Part shown: positions 43,171 through 52,695 of the stretch, one piece after another | Layout of the letters: every line of letters starts with the position of its first letter | How positions within the stretch are numbered: position 1 is the first letter of the stretch | Assembly (NCBI GenBank): GCA_036502005.1 | Contig: DASXZH010000081.1 | Span: 1-64,000, forward strand | Length of the DNA stretch: 64,000 nucleotides | Reading direction: 5' to 3' | Source of the DNA: DASXZH01 sp036502005 | Lineage (GTDB): Bacteria; Armatimonadota; Fimbriimonadia; Fimbriimonadales; Fimbriimonadaceae | Translations under genes and position numbers: made by a program | Notes under the pieces: model-generated | Databases searched by the model: none | Told to the model about the DNA's origin: nothing | What the model saw: only the letters and a program-made list of their open reading frames with translations

Positions 43171-43719
43171 TTACTGCGGTGCCACGCCGTATTCGTGCGG
43201 ATTGCCCTGCCCGTGGCCGATGTAACGCGTAAACGACCCAATCCAGTTGCCCTGGATCAGGGCCGTGCCCATCATAGATTCGCCGCATTCTTGCCAAATG
43301 GCTTCGTTGCAGCGGTATTCCGCCGATCCAATATTGGGAATATTCAGGCGAACGTAGAATTTGGTGCTCGGATCATCCCTGTCGATATAGCTCTCGTCGA
43401 ACACGGTATCGCCCAAGCTTGATATTGCGTATCGTGCAACCACAAAAGTGTTGTCAAAGCGCATGGGTGTTTTTCCAGTCCCATTGGCTCGGCCAATCCC
43501 AGCCGCGAGCGTGTACATAAGCACAAAAATGCCTATGAAAAAAATCGCGATAAAAACGCCGGCTATGACCATTAGGACTTCACCGCTTTTGTGCCTACCT
43601 TGGGCGGCCCCAGCTAATAGTATAAACGCACCCAAGAAGAATCCGCCAACGGACATCCATAAACCCACATTTAATGCAGCACTGAAAGTGCGGTCATTCG
43701 GGAGCTTTAAAGTAGCCAT
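43171..43719 (-). CDS. Hypothetical membrane protein with two N-terminal helices
   Basis: 182 residues. Two hydrophobic helices (about 15-38 and 47-74), the second with GVFIAIFFIGIFVLMYTLAA, followed by a soluble domain containing RFDNTFVVARYAISSLGD, YIDRDDPS and two Cys (YRCNEAIWQEC). No family recognised. It begins 7 nt downstream of the RNase E/G stop and may be read through from it. Confidence 0.55.
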   Translation of the reverse strand: MATLKLPNDRTFSAALNVGLWMSVGGFFLGAFILLAGAAQGRHKSGEVLMVIAGVFIAIFFIGIFVLMYTLAAGIGRANGTGKTPMRFDNTFVVARYAISSLGDTVFDESYIDRDDPSTKFYVRLNIPNIGSAEYRCNEAIWQECGESMMGTALIQGNWIGSFTRYIGHGQGNPHEYGVAPQ

Positions 43720-43726
43720 CGCGTTT

Positions 43727-45538
43727 CTACGTTATGCTTCTACTCACTACGGGCGCGCCCGGCAAGATCACGTCAGCCACGGCAAATGAGCGGCGAATAT
43801 CTTGCAAGCAAACTTTTGCCCTGTGGCCGATATACTCTGCGCCATCAATAAGCTCGATGTAGTAGCCGCCATCGGTCCAACCGACGATTTTGTTTAAATT
43901 CTCGAAAGAAGAACGACGTACATTGCATTCCAAAACTTGGGCTCGGCGGAAACCCATCTGTGTGCGCTCGAAGTCTTCAATGCTTCCGGACTTGATCTCG
44001 TATTCCTCGTACTCCATGTCGAAGTTGGCTCGAATGAAGATGCCGCGTCGCATTTCATGCTCAAGCTCCTCTACGTTCTCGCCGTCGGCCCCGATAAGGG
44101 CCTCCACGGCAGCAGGATGACACTCGATAAGAAAGGCGTTTCCGGCCTCATTAATTCTTCGCCACATGTCTCGCTCGATCCAGAGTGAAACGGTCTCTTT
44201 GCTCGAGATTCGGCCCCGGCCATCGCACATTGGGCAGACGTCGGTGATCGCTTCGGTAACCGATTCGCCGGTTCGCTTTCTGGTGATTTCAACCAGTCCT
44301 AGTGAGGAAATTCGTCCGACCCGGGTTCGAGCGCGGTCTCTTTCCAGCTTTTTCGTGAAAAAGTTAATAACTTTCTTGCGATCATCGGCGGACTCCATAT
44401 CGATGAAGTCGATCACGATGATGCCGCCCATATCGCGCAATCTTAGCTGTCGGCAAACCTCTTCGGCCGCCTCCATGTTGGCGCGGAGAATGGTGTCGCT
44501 CAATGAGGTGGAACCGACCTGCTTACCGGTGTTGATATCGATGGCGGTAAGGGCCTCCATCTCGTCGACCACCAAGTGGCCGCCGGATTTTAGAGGCACC
44601 CTATGCTGAAGCAGGCGTTCTAGTTCGCGCTCGATGTTGTAGTTGTCAAAAACGGGAACTTCCTTGTCGTAAAGGAAGATCTTGTCTCGCATGGCGGGGG
44701 CGACGATGCTGGCGGCGAGGTGCACTTTCTCGTACTCGTCCGGATCGTCGATGACCATCTTGTTGATCTCATCTCCGAACAGATCGCGCACGGTTCGGTA
44801 AAGAAGGGTCTGGTCGCGGTGAACACAGGTTGGCGCGCGCTGCTTCTTGGCAGCCTGAAGGACTTGGGCCCAAAGCTGTTGAAGGAAAACAACGTCTGCT
44901 CTTAGCTCGGCTTCGGTTCGGCTCTCGCACTCAGTGCGCAGGATGAGCCCGAAACCTTCGGGGACGATTTTGTCGCCAACTCTTCGTAGTCGGTCCCTTT
45001 CGGCGCGGTCTTCGATCTTTCGGCTTACGCCAACGTGATTCGATTCAGGCATGAGCACCACGTAGCGCCCTGGAAGCGCGATTCGCGTGGATACGCGGGC
45101 GCCTTTAGTGCCACGGGGGCCCTTGGTGACCTGCACCATAAGCTCTTGGCCAGGCTTGATCAATTCCTTGATCTTGCGGCGTCTTAACTCACTTCGTTTT
45201 AGCGAAGCGGGGCTGTTGTCCTGAATATCGTCGGGAAGGATGTCGGCAACGTAGAGGAACGCGTTGCGCTCCAGACCGATGTCAACGAAGGCAGCATCCA
45301 TTCCGGGCAAAACGTTTTGAACGATGCCCTTGAAAATTGAGCCCACCACACGCTCTTCGCGTTCCACGCGGTACTCCATCAGTTCGCCGTGCTCAAGCAT
45401 GGCGATCCGTGTTTCGCGGTTGGAACAGTTGACGATTATTTCGACATTGGTGCTGCCGAATTGATCGATAGGGGGCGCGGCGTTGGAGCTGTTGCTCCGT
45501 CTCGGGCGACGCTGACGCCCGGGTCTTTCTTTAGCCAT
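43727..45538 (-). CDS. RNase E/G-family endoribonuclease
   Basis: 603 residues, close to RNase G in length but with more N-terminal basic sequence (RPGRQRRPRRSNSS). In order: S1 domain from about 45 (GSIFKGIVQNVLPGMDAAFV), the RNase H/sensor part, and a DNase I-like part with catalytic Asp in ALTAIDINTGK and GGIIVIDFIDM. The Zn-link is CPMCDGRGR. A C-terminal small domain follows (EYIGHRAKVCLQDIRRSF). It makes the first cut in mRNA decay and rRNA processing. Stands as a single gene. Confidence 0.95.
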   Translation of the reverse strand: MAKERPGRQRRPRRSNSSNAAPPIDQFGSTNVEIIVNCSNRETRIAMLEHGELMEYRVEREERVVGSIFKGIVQNVLPGMDAAFVDIGLERNAFLYVADILPDDIQDNSPASLKRSELRRRKIKELIKPGQELMVQVTKGPRGTKGARVSTRIALPGRYVVLMPESNHVGVSRKIEDRAERDRLRRVGDKIVPEGFGLILRTECESRTEAELRADVVFLQQLWAQVLQAAKKQRAPTCVHRDQTLLYRTVRDLFGDEINKMVIDDPDEYEKVHLAASIVAPAMRDKIFLYDKEVPVFDNYNIERELERLLQHRVPLKSGGHLVVDEMEALTAIDINTGKQVGSTSLSDTILRANMEAAEEVCRQLRLRDMGGIIVIDFIDMESADDRKKVINFFTKKLERDRARTRVGRISSLGLVEITRKRTGESVTEAITDVCPMCDGRGRISSKETVSLWIERDMWRRINEAGNAFLIECHPAAVEALIGADGENVEELEHEMRRGIFIRANFDMEYEEYEIKSGSIEDFERTQMGFRRAQVLECNVRRSSFENLNKIVGWTDGGYYIELIDGAEYIGHRAKVCLQDIRRSFAVADVILPGAPVVSRSIT

Positions 45539-45578
45539 TGCAGGTTTTGTTATTCAAGAATTTTACCCGAACGCAGAT

Positions 45579-45696
45579 GGGCCTTGGGCATTCGGTTTTC
45601 GGTATTCGGTATTCGGTACTCGGCTGGGCATTTCTCCTCTATTCCATCTGTTGAGGCTCCCGACGTCCGAAGGCCGAGCGCCAAAGGCCTAAGGCC
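45579..45696. repeat. Dispersed repeat with TTGGGCATTCGG core, copy 2
   Basis: GGGCCTTGGGCATTCGGTTT at 45579 begins a run with four CGGTATTCGG-like units up to 45624. A loosely inverted CCGAAGGCCGAGCGCCAAAG lies at 45667-45696. The core equals that at 11809. The upstream gap 45539-45748 has no gene. Confidence 0.6.
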
Positions 45697-45748
45697 ACTA
45701 TGCGGTACGCGTCACTTATCTTGCCCCTAGGTATCCTCATTTCTGAAA

Positions 45749-46078
45749 ATGCCCATCTACGAATACCGATGCGAGGACTGCAACAAGAAGTTTTCCGCGT
45801 TGATTGGCATGACGGCCGAGCCGGATAACGAGAAATGCCCCCACTGCGGAGGCACTCATTCGAAACGTTTAATCAGTCGGTTTGCAAGATTAAGATCGGA
45901 AGACGATAAAATCGATGAAATTGCCGATGGGCTCGAAATCATGGGAGAGCCCGACAGCCCAACCAAGATGAGATCCATGGTTCGTGAAATGGGCAAGGCG
46001 ATGGACGACGATATGTCGGCCGATATGGAAGAGATGTTCGAAGCCGATATGGAAGGCAAACTCGAGGACGAAGACTGA
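45749..46078 (+). CDS. FmdB-family zinc-ribbon regulatory protein
   Basis: 109 residues. The FmdB ribbon is complete ([20 protein letters not shown] and [18 protein letters not shown], four Cys). The family was first named from a putative formamidase regulator but is widespread and of uncertain role. The acidic C-terminal half ([19 protein letters not shown]) is unusually long. Its stop overlaps the proposed CTG start of tdk. Confidence 0.9.
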   Translation: MPIYEYRCEDCNKKFSALIGMTAEPDNEKCPHCGGTHSKRLISRFARLRSEDDKIDEIADGLEIMGEPDSPTKMRSMVREMGKAMDDDMSADMEEMFEADMEGKLEDED

Positions 46079-46683
46079 AAAAACCAGGCCAGATCACAGT
46101 TATTTGCGGAAGCATGTTCGCGGGAAAATCGGAGGAGTTGATCCGGCTGGCCCGGCGCGCCCTCTATGCCAAGAAGAAAGTTCAAGTCTTTAAGCCAGTC
46201 ATCGATAACCGGTACGACACCTCGATGGTGGTCACCCATATGGGCGTAAAGCACGAGGCGGTTCCGGTGAAATCAACCAAGGATTTGGTGGCGCAAGTCG
46301 ATCCGGACACCCAAGTTGTCTTGATAGAAGAAGCTCAGTTTTTTGACAAATCCCTCGTCGACTTCGCAGTCAAGTTTGCCGATAGCGGCAAAGAAGTGAT
46401 CCTAGCCGGCCTGGATCAGGATTTTAGGCGAGAGCCTTTTGGGCCAATGCCAACATTGCTTGCGGTGGCGGATGAAGTTGTTAAGCTCCGCGCGATCTGT
46501 ATGAACTGCGGCGCCCCCGCTAGCCATACCTACCGCGTTATTGATGGGAAGCCTGCCCACCGCGATGATCCGACCATTCTTATTGGCGCAACCGAGAGCT
46601 ACGAAGCGCGCTGCCGAGCCTGCTTTAAGCTCCGCACAAACGGAAAGCCTAAGGGATCAACTGGTAAGAAACGTGCCCGTTAA
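46075..46683 (+). CDS. tdk: Thymidine kinase (probable CTG start)
   Basis: Tdk phosphorylates thymidine in nucleotide salvage. The P-loop reads GSMFAGKS, but the first ATG (46114) lies inside it, so the true start must be upstream. In frame is CTG 46075, overlapping the FmdB stop (CTGA) and preceded by GAGGACG, giving [12 protein letters not shown] before the P-loop. The catalytic Glu is in LIEEAQFFD. Four zinc-binding Cys (CMNCG and CRACF) and the substrate loop [20 protein letters not shown] (last Cys shared) are intact. Convergent overlap of 35 nt with the next gene. Confidence 0.93.
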   Translation: MKKPGQITVICGSMFAGKSEELIRLARRALYAKKKVQVFKPVIDNRYDTSMVVTHMGVKHEAVPVKSTKDLVAQVDPDTQVVLIEEAQFFDKSLVDFAVKFADSGKEVILAGLDQDFRREPFGPMPTLLAVADEVVKLRAICMNCGAPASHTYRVIDGKPAHRDDPTILIGATESYEARCRACFKLRTNGKPKGSTGKKRAR

Positions 46684-47368
46684 CAAGGGTCGTTAAACCT
46701 AGCAGTGGCGCAAAGTTCCACGTTTCGTCGACCTTTACAATGCTGCCATCGGCGGGGTTCACCCAGATGGTGCCGGTGGAAGTAGCGGGGTTGCCGGGGG
46801 TGTTTTCCGTGTACTTTTCTTCGATTTTGAGCAGACCCGCGCTGTCATCGCCTTTGTCGACGCTGAACCCATCATCGGTAAAAATGAACGTTGCGCCGGG
46901 GGTGAGACGATCGGCTCTGGCGTCCAGATTGACGGTCCAAGTATCGCCTTTGTTTATCGGTTTCTCGGGCAGAATGAAGCTGCCTAGGTTCGCATCTCGC
47001 CATTCCGTGCCAGGTTGGGCACCGGAAAGATCGAGCACACGGCCTCTTGCATCGTAGGTGGTGTATGACTTGGCGGGGTTTTGCTTAACCGGCAAGTCGT
47101 TGCCGCTGTTGGCATGCACATCGGTTTGGCTGCTTTCGATGACATAGCTCCCATCTTTGTTAACGGCGGTGACTTTGTCGGTCTCTGTGGAGGTGTAGAA
47201 AACATCGTTTCCGTATACGGTGAACACGAAAGTGGTCCGATATTTGGCGGTATCGCCAACTTTTACAATGCGCTTAAGCGTAACAGCTTGTGCCGAAATG
47301 GCGATAGGGAGGGCGATAATGCACAGGGCTAGGATCGGGCGCACTTTACTTAGACGGGTGAGAAACAT
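46649..47368 (-). CDS. Exported hypothetical protein
   Basis: 239 residues with a clear signal peptide ([19 protein letters not shown]). The body is beta-rich, with [36 protein letters not shown] and [19 protein letters not shown], like a DUF6263-type or similar beta-barrel-like domain. No enzyme motif. It overlaps the end of tdk by 35 nt in convergent orientation. Confidence 0.65.
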   Translation of the reverse strand: MFLTRLSKVRPILALCIIALPIAISAQAVTLKRIVKVGDTAKYRTTFVFTVYGNDVFYTSTETDKVTAVNKDGSYVIESSQTDVHANSGNDLPVKQNPAKSYTTYDARGRVLDLSGAQPGTEWRDANLGSFILPEKPINKGDTWTVNLDARADRLTPGATFIFTDDGFSVDKGDDSAGLLKIEEKYTENTPGNPATSTGTIWVNPADGSIVKVDETWNFAPLLGLTTLVNGHVSYQLIP

Positions 47369-47405
47369 CTTGCGTTGATACTGATATCGAAAACTTCTTT
47401 GGGCA

Positions 47406-48635
47406 CTATTGGGCTCTTGCTCCAGCAGCTTTCAGTAGACGAATCATTAGCGGAATGTCGCCGATCGAATCCTTCGGATCCTTGAGCACTGCACCCAATG
47501 GCGTCGTCCCATCGTTGGCGCGAACATTAACGTTGGCGTGATGCCTGATCAGCGCCTTTACAGTTGAAGTGTGAAGATTGAATGCAGCCCAAAGCAACGC
47601 TGTGTAACCGTTTTTGTCTCTTATTTCCAGATTGGCCCCGTGGTCGATTAGAAGATCAATGACTTCAGGCTGGTTACCCAAGCATGCGGCCTCTATAAGC
47701 GCCGTTATTCCATTCTTTCCGGTTTGGTTGACATGGGCGCCACTGATGAGCAGCAATGCCAAAATTTTGAGCGGATCTCTTTCCTTCCTAAAATCGGAAA
47801 AAGACTTATTTATTTGATCGTCAATGGGATCATCCCGAACGTTTGAGGCAGCCAGAATCAGCGGCGTATCACCATCGCCATTCTTGTCATTTGGATTTGC
47901 GCCCTTGTTCAAAAGAAGTCTAACGACTTGACCGTAAGATTGCTTGCAAGCTAATGCAATGGGCTTGTCCCGCAGCACATCGATTGCGTTTACGTTAGAT
48001 CCTGATTCCACTAAAAACTCTGCGACAGAACCGGATTCTCGGCCCTCATCCAGGGATGCAATAAGTGGGGTTCGGTTCCACTTGTCGAACGCATTTATCT
48101 CTGCCCCTTTTTGAATAAGCACGCGCGCCACGCTAACCGATTTCACCAGATGGAGCGGAGTAGCGCCATCTTTGTTGCGTTTATTGACAGCGGCCCCGCG
48201 CGCTATCAAAGCACGAGCAATTTCTTCAGTTGTAACCTTGAACAGCGGAGTCTCGTCCTGAAAATCTGGTGCGTTTGGATTTGCTCCCTTTGCCAATAGT
48301 AGTTTTGCTACATCTGGATGGCCATCGACCGCATAACTTAGAGGAGTATCGCCGTCAACATCTCTTGCGTCAACGTGAGCCCCTTTGGAAATCAGAAAGC
48401 TTGCAATCTCAAGCCGGCCTTTTTGTGCGGCTAGATGGAGCGGAGTTTGGTGCCAATCAAAGTTCTCCGCCGTTTCTGCTGGCGGCCCGGGCGCAGTTTT
48501 GTTTACATCGGCCCCACTTGCCACAAGGGCTTTGACCTGGACCAGGTCTCCTTTTAATACCGCCAGATGAAGCGGCGTCCACCTTGGCTTCTGAGTGGGA
48601 ACAAGTAGTAATAAGGTCAGGAGAAAGCCGTTCAT
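47406..48635 (-). CDS. Exported ankyrin-repeat protein
   Basis: 409 residues. A short hydrophobic leader (NGFLLTLLLLVPTQKP) suggests export, which is uncommon for ankyrins. About ten to eleven repeats follow, seen as WTPLHLAVLKGDLVQVKALV, TPLHLAAQKGRLEIASFLIS and TPLSYAVDGHPDVAKLLLAK, each with the TPLHLA helix start. They form a scaffold for protein binding; the partner is unknown. No operon partner. Confidence 0.9.
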   Translation of the reverse strand: MNGFLLTLLLLVPTQKPRWTPLHLAVLKGDLVQVKALVASGADVNKTAPGPPAETAENFDWHQTPLHLAAQKGRLEIASFLISKGAHVDARDVDGDTPLSYAVDGHPDVAKLLLAKGANPNAPDFQDETPLFKVTTEEIARALIARGAAVNKRNKDGATPLHLVKSVSVARVLIQKGAEINAFDKWNRTPLIASLDEGRESGSVAEFLVESGSNVNAIDVLRDKPIALACKQSYGQVVRLLLNKGANPNDKNGDGDTPLILAASNVRDDPIDDQINKSFSDFRKERDPLKILALLLISGAHVNQTGKNGITALIEAACLGNQPEVIDLLIDHGANLEIRDKNGYTALLWAAFNLHTSTVKALIRHHANVNVRANDGTTPLGAVLKDPKDSIGDIPLMIRLLKAAGARAQ

Positions 48636-48708
48636 TTACTTGACCTTACCACCAGTTCCACTTTAATTTGAGCGTTTCCCTGCATGGGGGTAGAGTTTTA
48701 GTCAGCCC

Positions 48709-49665
48709 ATGGAGAAGTCGATCCTAATTACGAGCGCCGGAAGGAGAGTTTCTCTGTTGCGAGCTTTTCAGGAAGCGGCTCATCCGGAGGGCTATTCTGT
48801 TATCGCGGCTGACTGCGATCCGCTGGCGCCGTGCTTGCAACTAGCTGACCGGGGGTATCTGCTGCCTCGAATCGAGTCTCCGTCTTATCTAGATGAACTG
48901 CGGGACGTTGCGCTTCGAGAGAACGTTGCTGCCATCGTTCCTACCATTGATACTGAGCTAGAGTTTTTGGCCGCGAACCATGGCGAACCAGCGATTTATC
49001 CGCTTGTTTCCTTGCTTCCTTTTGTTCGGCTCACTTTGGATAAATGGGAAACTTTCAAACATTTTGAAGCTGCTGGGATTGCGGTTCCCCGCTCCTGGTT
49101 ACCCGATTCGTTTCCAACTAATGGGCCCGACAAGCTGTTTATTAAGCCCAGATTTGGAAGCGCAAGTGTAAATGCTTTTCCCTGTTCGGTGGGAGGTTTG
49201 TTAGTGGCGCTCGAGCGCGTAAAGAACCCCGTTATTCAAGAGTTCTTGGAGAGCGAAGAAATCACGATTGATGCCTTATTCGATCTTCAATCGAACCCCA
49301 TCCATTACGTCCCCCGAAAGAGGTTGAAGACTTTGGCAGGGGAATCCATTGAGGGAGTCACGGTTCGGGTTGATAGCTTGGCGATTTGGATTGAGGAAGT
49401 GCTTTCCGTTTGCGGTCGAGGAGGCGCGCGAGGGCCGATTACCTTGCAAGCCTTTTTAACGGACCGGGGTCCGGTTTTGACCGAGATCAACGGCCGCTTT
49501 GGCGGAGGGTTTCCGCTCGCGCTAGCTGCCGGGGCAGAATATCCGAAATGGATTATCGCGATGCTTAAGGGTGAAGTGGTCGCCTCCAGATTTGGCGAGT
49601 ACAAAGCCGGCCTTTACATGACCAGGCATTCGGTTGAGATTTTCTTGGATCAGCCATTCAGATGA
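48709..49665 (+). CDS. ATP-grasp protein (carbamoyl-phosphate-synthase-like)
   Basis: 318 residues. The N-terminal Rossmann-like part starts ILITSAGRRVSLLRAF and holds ADCDPLAPCLQLADRGYLLP, as in pylC/ATP-grasp ligases. ATP-binding lies in KLFIKPRFGSASVNAF, and the metal/ATP site in VLTEINGRFGGGFPLAL. Such enzymes join an amino or carboxyl group to a small substrate. It overlaps the HAD gene by 4 nt (ATGA), so the pair may act on one pathway, perhaps on a sugar or amino acid conjugate; the substrate is unknown. Confidence 0.85.
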   Translation: MEKSILITSAGRRVSLLRAFQEAAHPEGYSVIAADCDPLAPCLQLADRGYLLPRIESPSYLDELRDVALRENVAAIVPTIDTELEFLAANHGEPAIYPLVSLLPFVRLTLDKWETFKHFEAAGIAVPRSWLPDSFPTNGPDKLFIKPRFGSASVNAFPCSVGGLLVALERVKNPVIQEFLESEEITIDALFDLQSNPIHYVPRKRLKTLAGESIEGVTVRVDSLAIWIEEVLSVCGRGGARGPITLQAFLTDRGPVLTEINGRFGGGFPLALAAGAEYPKWIIAMLKGEVVASRFGEYKAGLYMTRHSVEIFLDQPFR

Positions 49666-50324
49666 ATGAAGGAATTGTTTTCGATCTGGACGACACTCTC
49701 TATTTTGAGCGCGACTACGTCGCGAGTGGGTTTGCTGCCGTTGGATTTGAATTGGAGAGCCGGTTTGGCGTTTCGGTCCTTGAGTTGCAGAGTTTCCTTT
49801 GGCAAAACTTTTTGAAAGGAGTCAGAGGAAATGCGTTTGATTTGCTGCTGCAAAGCTATCCTCTGATCGCGATTGAGCCCCTCGAGATGGTGGAAATTTA
49901 CCGCTCGCATAGGCCAACTATCGCATTATCTGACCAAAACAGTCAGCTTTTAGCCGTATTGAAAGGCGGCTACCGCTTGGGCATTATCACGGACGGCCTA
50001 TTGATTACCCAGTCGAACAAAGTTGAAGCGTTGGGCTTGAAAGAAATGATCGATGAGGTTATTTATACAGACTCGCTTGGTCCAGGGCACTCTAAGCCAA
50101 GCCCCTTGGCTTTCGAGACGATTGAGAAAATGTGGGGGTTAAGCGGGCGCCGGCTAACCTATGTGGCTGATAACCCGGCTAAAGATTTTGCCTCGCCAAA
50201 AAGACTTGGATGGAACACCGTTCGCTTACGCTGCGAAGGTCAGCTTCACTACGAAATTGAACCTAAGGATTCCGATCACTCGCCTGAACGCGAGATTACA
50301 ATCCTCACTCAACTCCTGAGTTAA
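49662..50324 (+). CDS. HAD-family hydrolase coupled to the ATP-grasp gene
   Basis: 220 residues. The nucleophile motif is FDLDDTLYFERD, motif II IITDG, motif III Lys in HSKPSPLAF and the acidic motif IV YVADNPAKDF. This is a HAD-IA fold with a helical cap (residues about 17-90). It is a phosphatase of unknown substrate. Translational coupling with the ATP-grasp gene and a 4-nt convergent overlap with the dioxygenase gene are seen. Confidence 0.87.
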   Translation: MNEGIVFDLDDTLYFERDYVASGFAAVGFELESRFGVSVLELQSFLWQNFLKGVRGNAFDLLLQSYPLIAIEPLEMVEIYRSHRPTIALSDQNSQLLAVLKGGYRLGIITDGLLITQSNKVEALGLKEMIDEVIYTDSLGPGHSKPSPLAFETIEKMWGLSGRRLTYVADNPAKDFASPKRLGWNTVRLRCEGQLHYEIEPKDSDHSPEREITILTQLLS

Positions 50325-50896
50325 GCGGAAAGGACGAGATTCTTATCGGACCGAACCCAGCCGCCTTCAACAGGCTCATAGATGCCGCACTGCGTCATCG
50401 CGCCGCCAAAAACGTGGATTGTAACTGCCGTTTCTTCGTTCGGATTCTCGAGAATATGATGTTCGAAAGGCGACACTCTAAAATCGGAACTACCCGCCGC
50501 GTCGATACCGGTGGACTGAACTTCAAAAGCGTGAATCCCGTTTGCCTCGCCCATGTGGGCGTAGTTCGTGACCCGAACTTTGCCCTTACAAACGCATTCC
50601 ACAACCCAAAGGCCGTTGTGATCGTGCAGCGGCGTCCCTTGCCCCTTTTTCCAGACCATCACCATAACGGTATAGCGTCCGAAGGGATCCGAATAAGCCA
50701 GCCTTCTGGCATAGCCCGTATCAGAGGGATCGTAGAAGTGTGCCGGAAAAAGATCGTCGTTCAAACGGACCGCTCTTTCCAGGGTCGAGCGCACGTCCTG
50801 AACCCGAGTTGCCAAATCCCTGTTGGCAATCGCAATATCGAGATCTGCAATGAGCGACTCCAACGAATACTCAACGGATGCGGCAACTGTTTCCAT
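50321..50896 (-). CDS. Cysteine dioxygenase-family (cupin) protein
   Basis: 191 residues. The iron-binding cupin set is visible: His91 and His93 in TPLHDHNGLWVVE and His146/147 in PFEHHILENP, which matches type I CDO or 3-mercaptopropionate dioxygenase. These add two oxygens to a thiol (cysteine to sulfinate). The Cys-Tyr crosslink of eukaryotic CDO cannot be judged. A second cupin strand reads TIHVFGGAMTQCGIYEP. Divergent from the FAD gene. Confidence 0.88.
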   Translation of the reverse strand: METVAASVEYSLESLIADLDIAIANRDLATRVQDVRSTLERAVRLNDDLFPAHFYDPSDTGYARRLAYSDPFGRYTVMVMVWKKGQGTPLHDHNGLWVVECVCKGKVRVTNYAHMGEANGIHAFEVQSTGIDAAGSSDFRVSPFEHHILENPNEETAVTIHVFGGAMTQCGIYEPVEGGWVRSDKNLVLSA

Positions 50897-50967
50897 GGTT
50901 AAAACTCCAATACATGACCATTATAGTCAACTATTCCAAAATCTCCAAGGGGATTTTTAATTAACTA

Positions 50968-52281
50968 GTGAAAAATCACGCAATGAGCGTGGGGATAGTG
51001 GGTGGGGGTGCTTCCGGAACGCTAGTCGCGGCTCGGCTCTTGCGGCTCTTGCCCGGCGGAACGGTCTATTTAATCGAGAAATCCAATCAGGTTGCGCGCG
51101 GAATCGCCTACGGAACGGATCGCGATTGCCACCTGCTTAATGTGCGCGCCAAAGGCATTTCTGCTTTCCCTGAGGAACCGGACCATTTTGTGAAATGGCT
51201 TAGCGCGCACGGGTACGGCATCGGTGATGTCGGCTCCCAGTTTGCCTCTCGCAAGCTATTTGGCGTTTATTTGGCGGAGATTTTGGAAGAGGCGAGGGCT
51301 AGCTCGAACGCGAGCCTTGAGATTGTTAACGACGAAGCCACATCTCTCTGCAAATCTGGCGATCAACTCCTTATTGGATTCAACGGAAAGGAGATTGTGG
51401 TGGAGCACGCCGTTCTTGCTTTAGGCAACTTGCCCCCAAGATGGCCTGCAACGTTGGCGCCATTGGCCGCCGATCCACGCTTTATCGCCCAGCCATGGTC
51501 TTCCTCCACCTACGAAAAAATTGGGAAAGAAGATCGGGTGTTGCTCATCGGGACGGGCTTGACCATGATCGACGTGGTTTTAAGTTTGCAGCAGCAGAGC
51601 CATACGGGACCGATCTTTGCTCGTTCTCGGCGTGGATTGCTGCCCACTTCCCATGCCCAAAACGCAGCGGGGCAAGTGGAGTTTGAGGCTGGCGACGGCC
51701 TTATTGGGCGAGTAATTACCAAAATTCGCGAGAGCGGTGATGATTGGAGAGAGGTGGTAGATGCCCTCCGCCCACGCACGGCGGAGCTTTGGCAAACGCT
51801 TTCCTGGAGAGAGCGCGACCGCTTTCGAAAGCGGTTACAGATATATTGGGACGTTCATCGGCATCGTATGCCGGAGCAGGTCGCGGCTGACATCGCTGAT
51901 CTTATGTCGAGTGGCCAGTTAAGCGTGGGCAAGGGCCAACTTTCTTTTGTCTTGGCAAACAAGGAGGGCGTTATCGTGGAGTTCAAGACGCAGGAAGGCT
52001 CTGAAAAACTTGCTGTGGATTGGGTTATCAACTGCACCGGCCCTAGCGGCGATCTCGCCACCGCAAAGGTTCCCCTCCTTGAATCCGGTGTTCAGGCTGG
52101 GTTAGTCGAATACGATCCGCTGGGTGCCGGCCTTTTGGTGGACAAGGATGGGCGCGCCAACGAGAAGGCAAATGTGTGGGCTGTAGGCTCACTCTGCAGA
52201 GGCTGTTGGCTGGAAACGACGGCTATTCCCGAAATCCGAACTCAGGCAATTATTGTTGCAAACGCGATCGCAATAACTTAG
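50968..52281 (+). CDS. FAD/NAD(P)-binding protein (NAD_binding_9-like)
   Basis: 437 residues. The dinucleotide site is VGIVGGGASGTLVAARLLRL; further blocks DCHLLNVRAKGISAFPEE, RVLLIGTGLTMIDVVLSLQQ (second Rossmann motif) and INCTGPSGDL fit the HpyO-like/NAD_binding_9 family of unspecified oxidoreductases. The first start is GTG 50968; ATG 50983 is as plausible. It ends 32 nt inside the small antitoxin-like gene on the opposite strand. Confidence 0.85.
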   Translation: MKNHAMSVGIVGGGASGTLVAARLLRLLPGGTVYLIEKSNQVARGIAYGTDRDCHLLNVRAKGISAFPEEPDHFVKWLSAHGYGIGDVGSQFASRKLFGVYLAEILEEARASSNASLEIVNDEATSLCKSGDQLLIGFNGKEIVVEHAVLALGNLPPRWPATLAPLAADPRFIAQPWSSSTYEKIGKEDRVLLIGTGLTMIDVVLSLQQQSHTGPIFARSRRGLLPTSHAQNAAGQVEFEAGDGLIGRVITKIRESGDDWREVVDALRPRTAELWQTLSWRERDRFRKRLQIYWDVHRHRMPEQVAADIADLMSSGQLSVGKGQLSFVLANKEGVIVEFKTQEGSEKLAVDWVINCTGPSGDLATAKVPLLESGVQAGLVEYDPLGAGLLVDKDGRANEKANVWAVGSLCRGCWLETTAIPEIRTQAIIVANAIAIT

Positions 52282-52480
52282 CATCGCTAGGGGGGACCAC
52301 TGGAGCAAATGGCTCGTCATATCGAAATGGAGTTCCTCTTAACGGGTAGCGGGAATCTGCGTCGCGTTTAGGCTGCCGCAATACGATAACCTCAACCTCT
52401 TCCCCAGCTTTCAGGTCGGGATCTGAAACTTTTAGTATCCCGTCGGAGGGGACTACCGTCTCGAGTCGAATTGCTTCCAT
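52250..52480 (-). CDS. Small AbrB-like or DUF2281-like antitoxin-like protein
   Basis: 76 residues. An N-terminal swapped-hairpin-like segment (IRLETVVPSDGILKVSDPDL, KAGEEVEVIVL) and a tail with YPLRGTPFRYDEPFAPVVP. The tail sequence recurs in many orphan antitoxin-like genes. No PIN or other toxin gene is next to it. It overlaps the end of the FAD gene in convergent orientation. Confidence 0.55.
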   Translation of the reverse strand: MEAIRLETVVPSDGILKVSDPDLKAGEEVEVIVLRQPKRDADSRYPLRGTPFRYDEPFAPVVPPSDAKLLRSRLQQ

Positions 52481-52695
52481 GGTTTTATTCTACGGCATCC
52501 GGCAACATTTCAATAGACTCCCCGTTTGAACAAACCGGGAGCACCCGGGCTCAGTACATAAATTGGAGTCTGGAATGAACTGGATAAGGCTTTGTGAGGA
52601 AGTGACTGTAAAATTATCAAAATCTTGTAGAAGTCGCTCGGCGATTGAGCCGTTAAGGCGAACGACTCGGAGCGTGGCGCAAATTATCCGTGACG

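Noticed and set aside
45590..45620. Possible CRISPR-like repeat unit
   Set aside because: Units are about ten bases with no spacers, so it is a simple tandem repeat.
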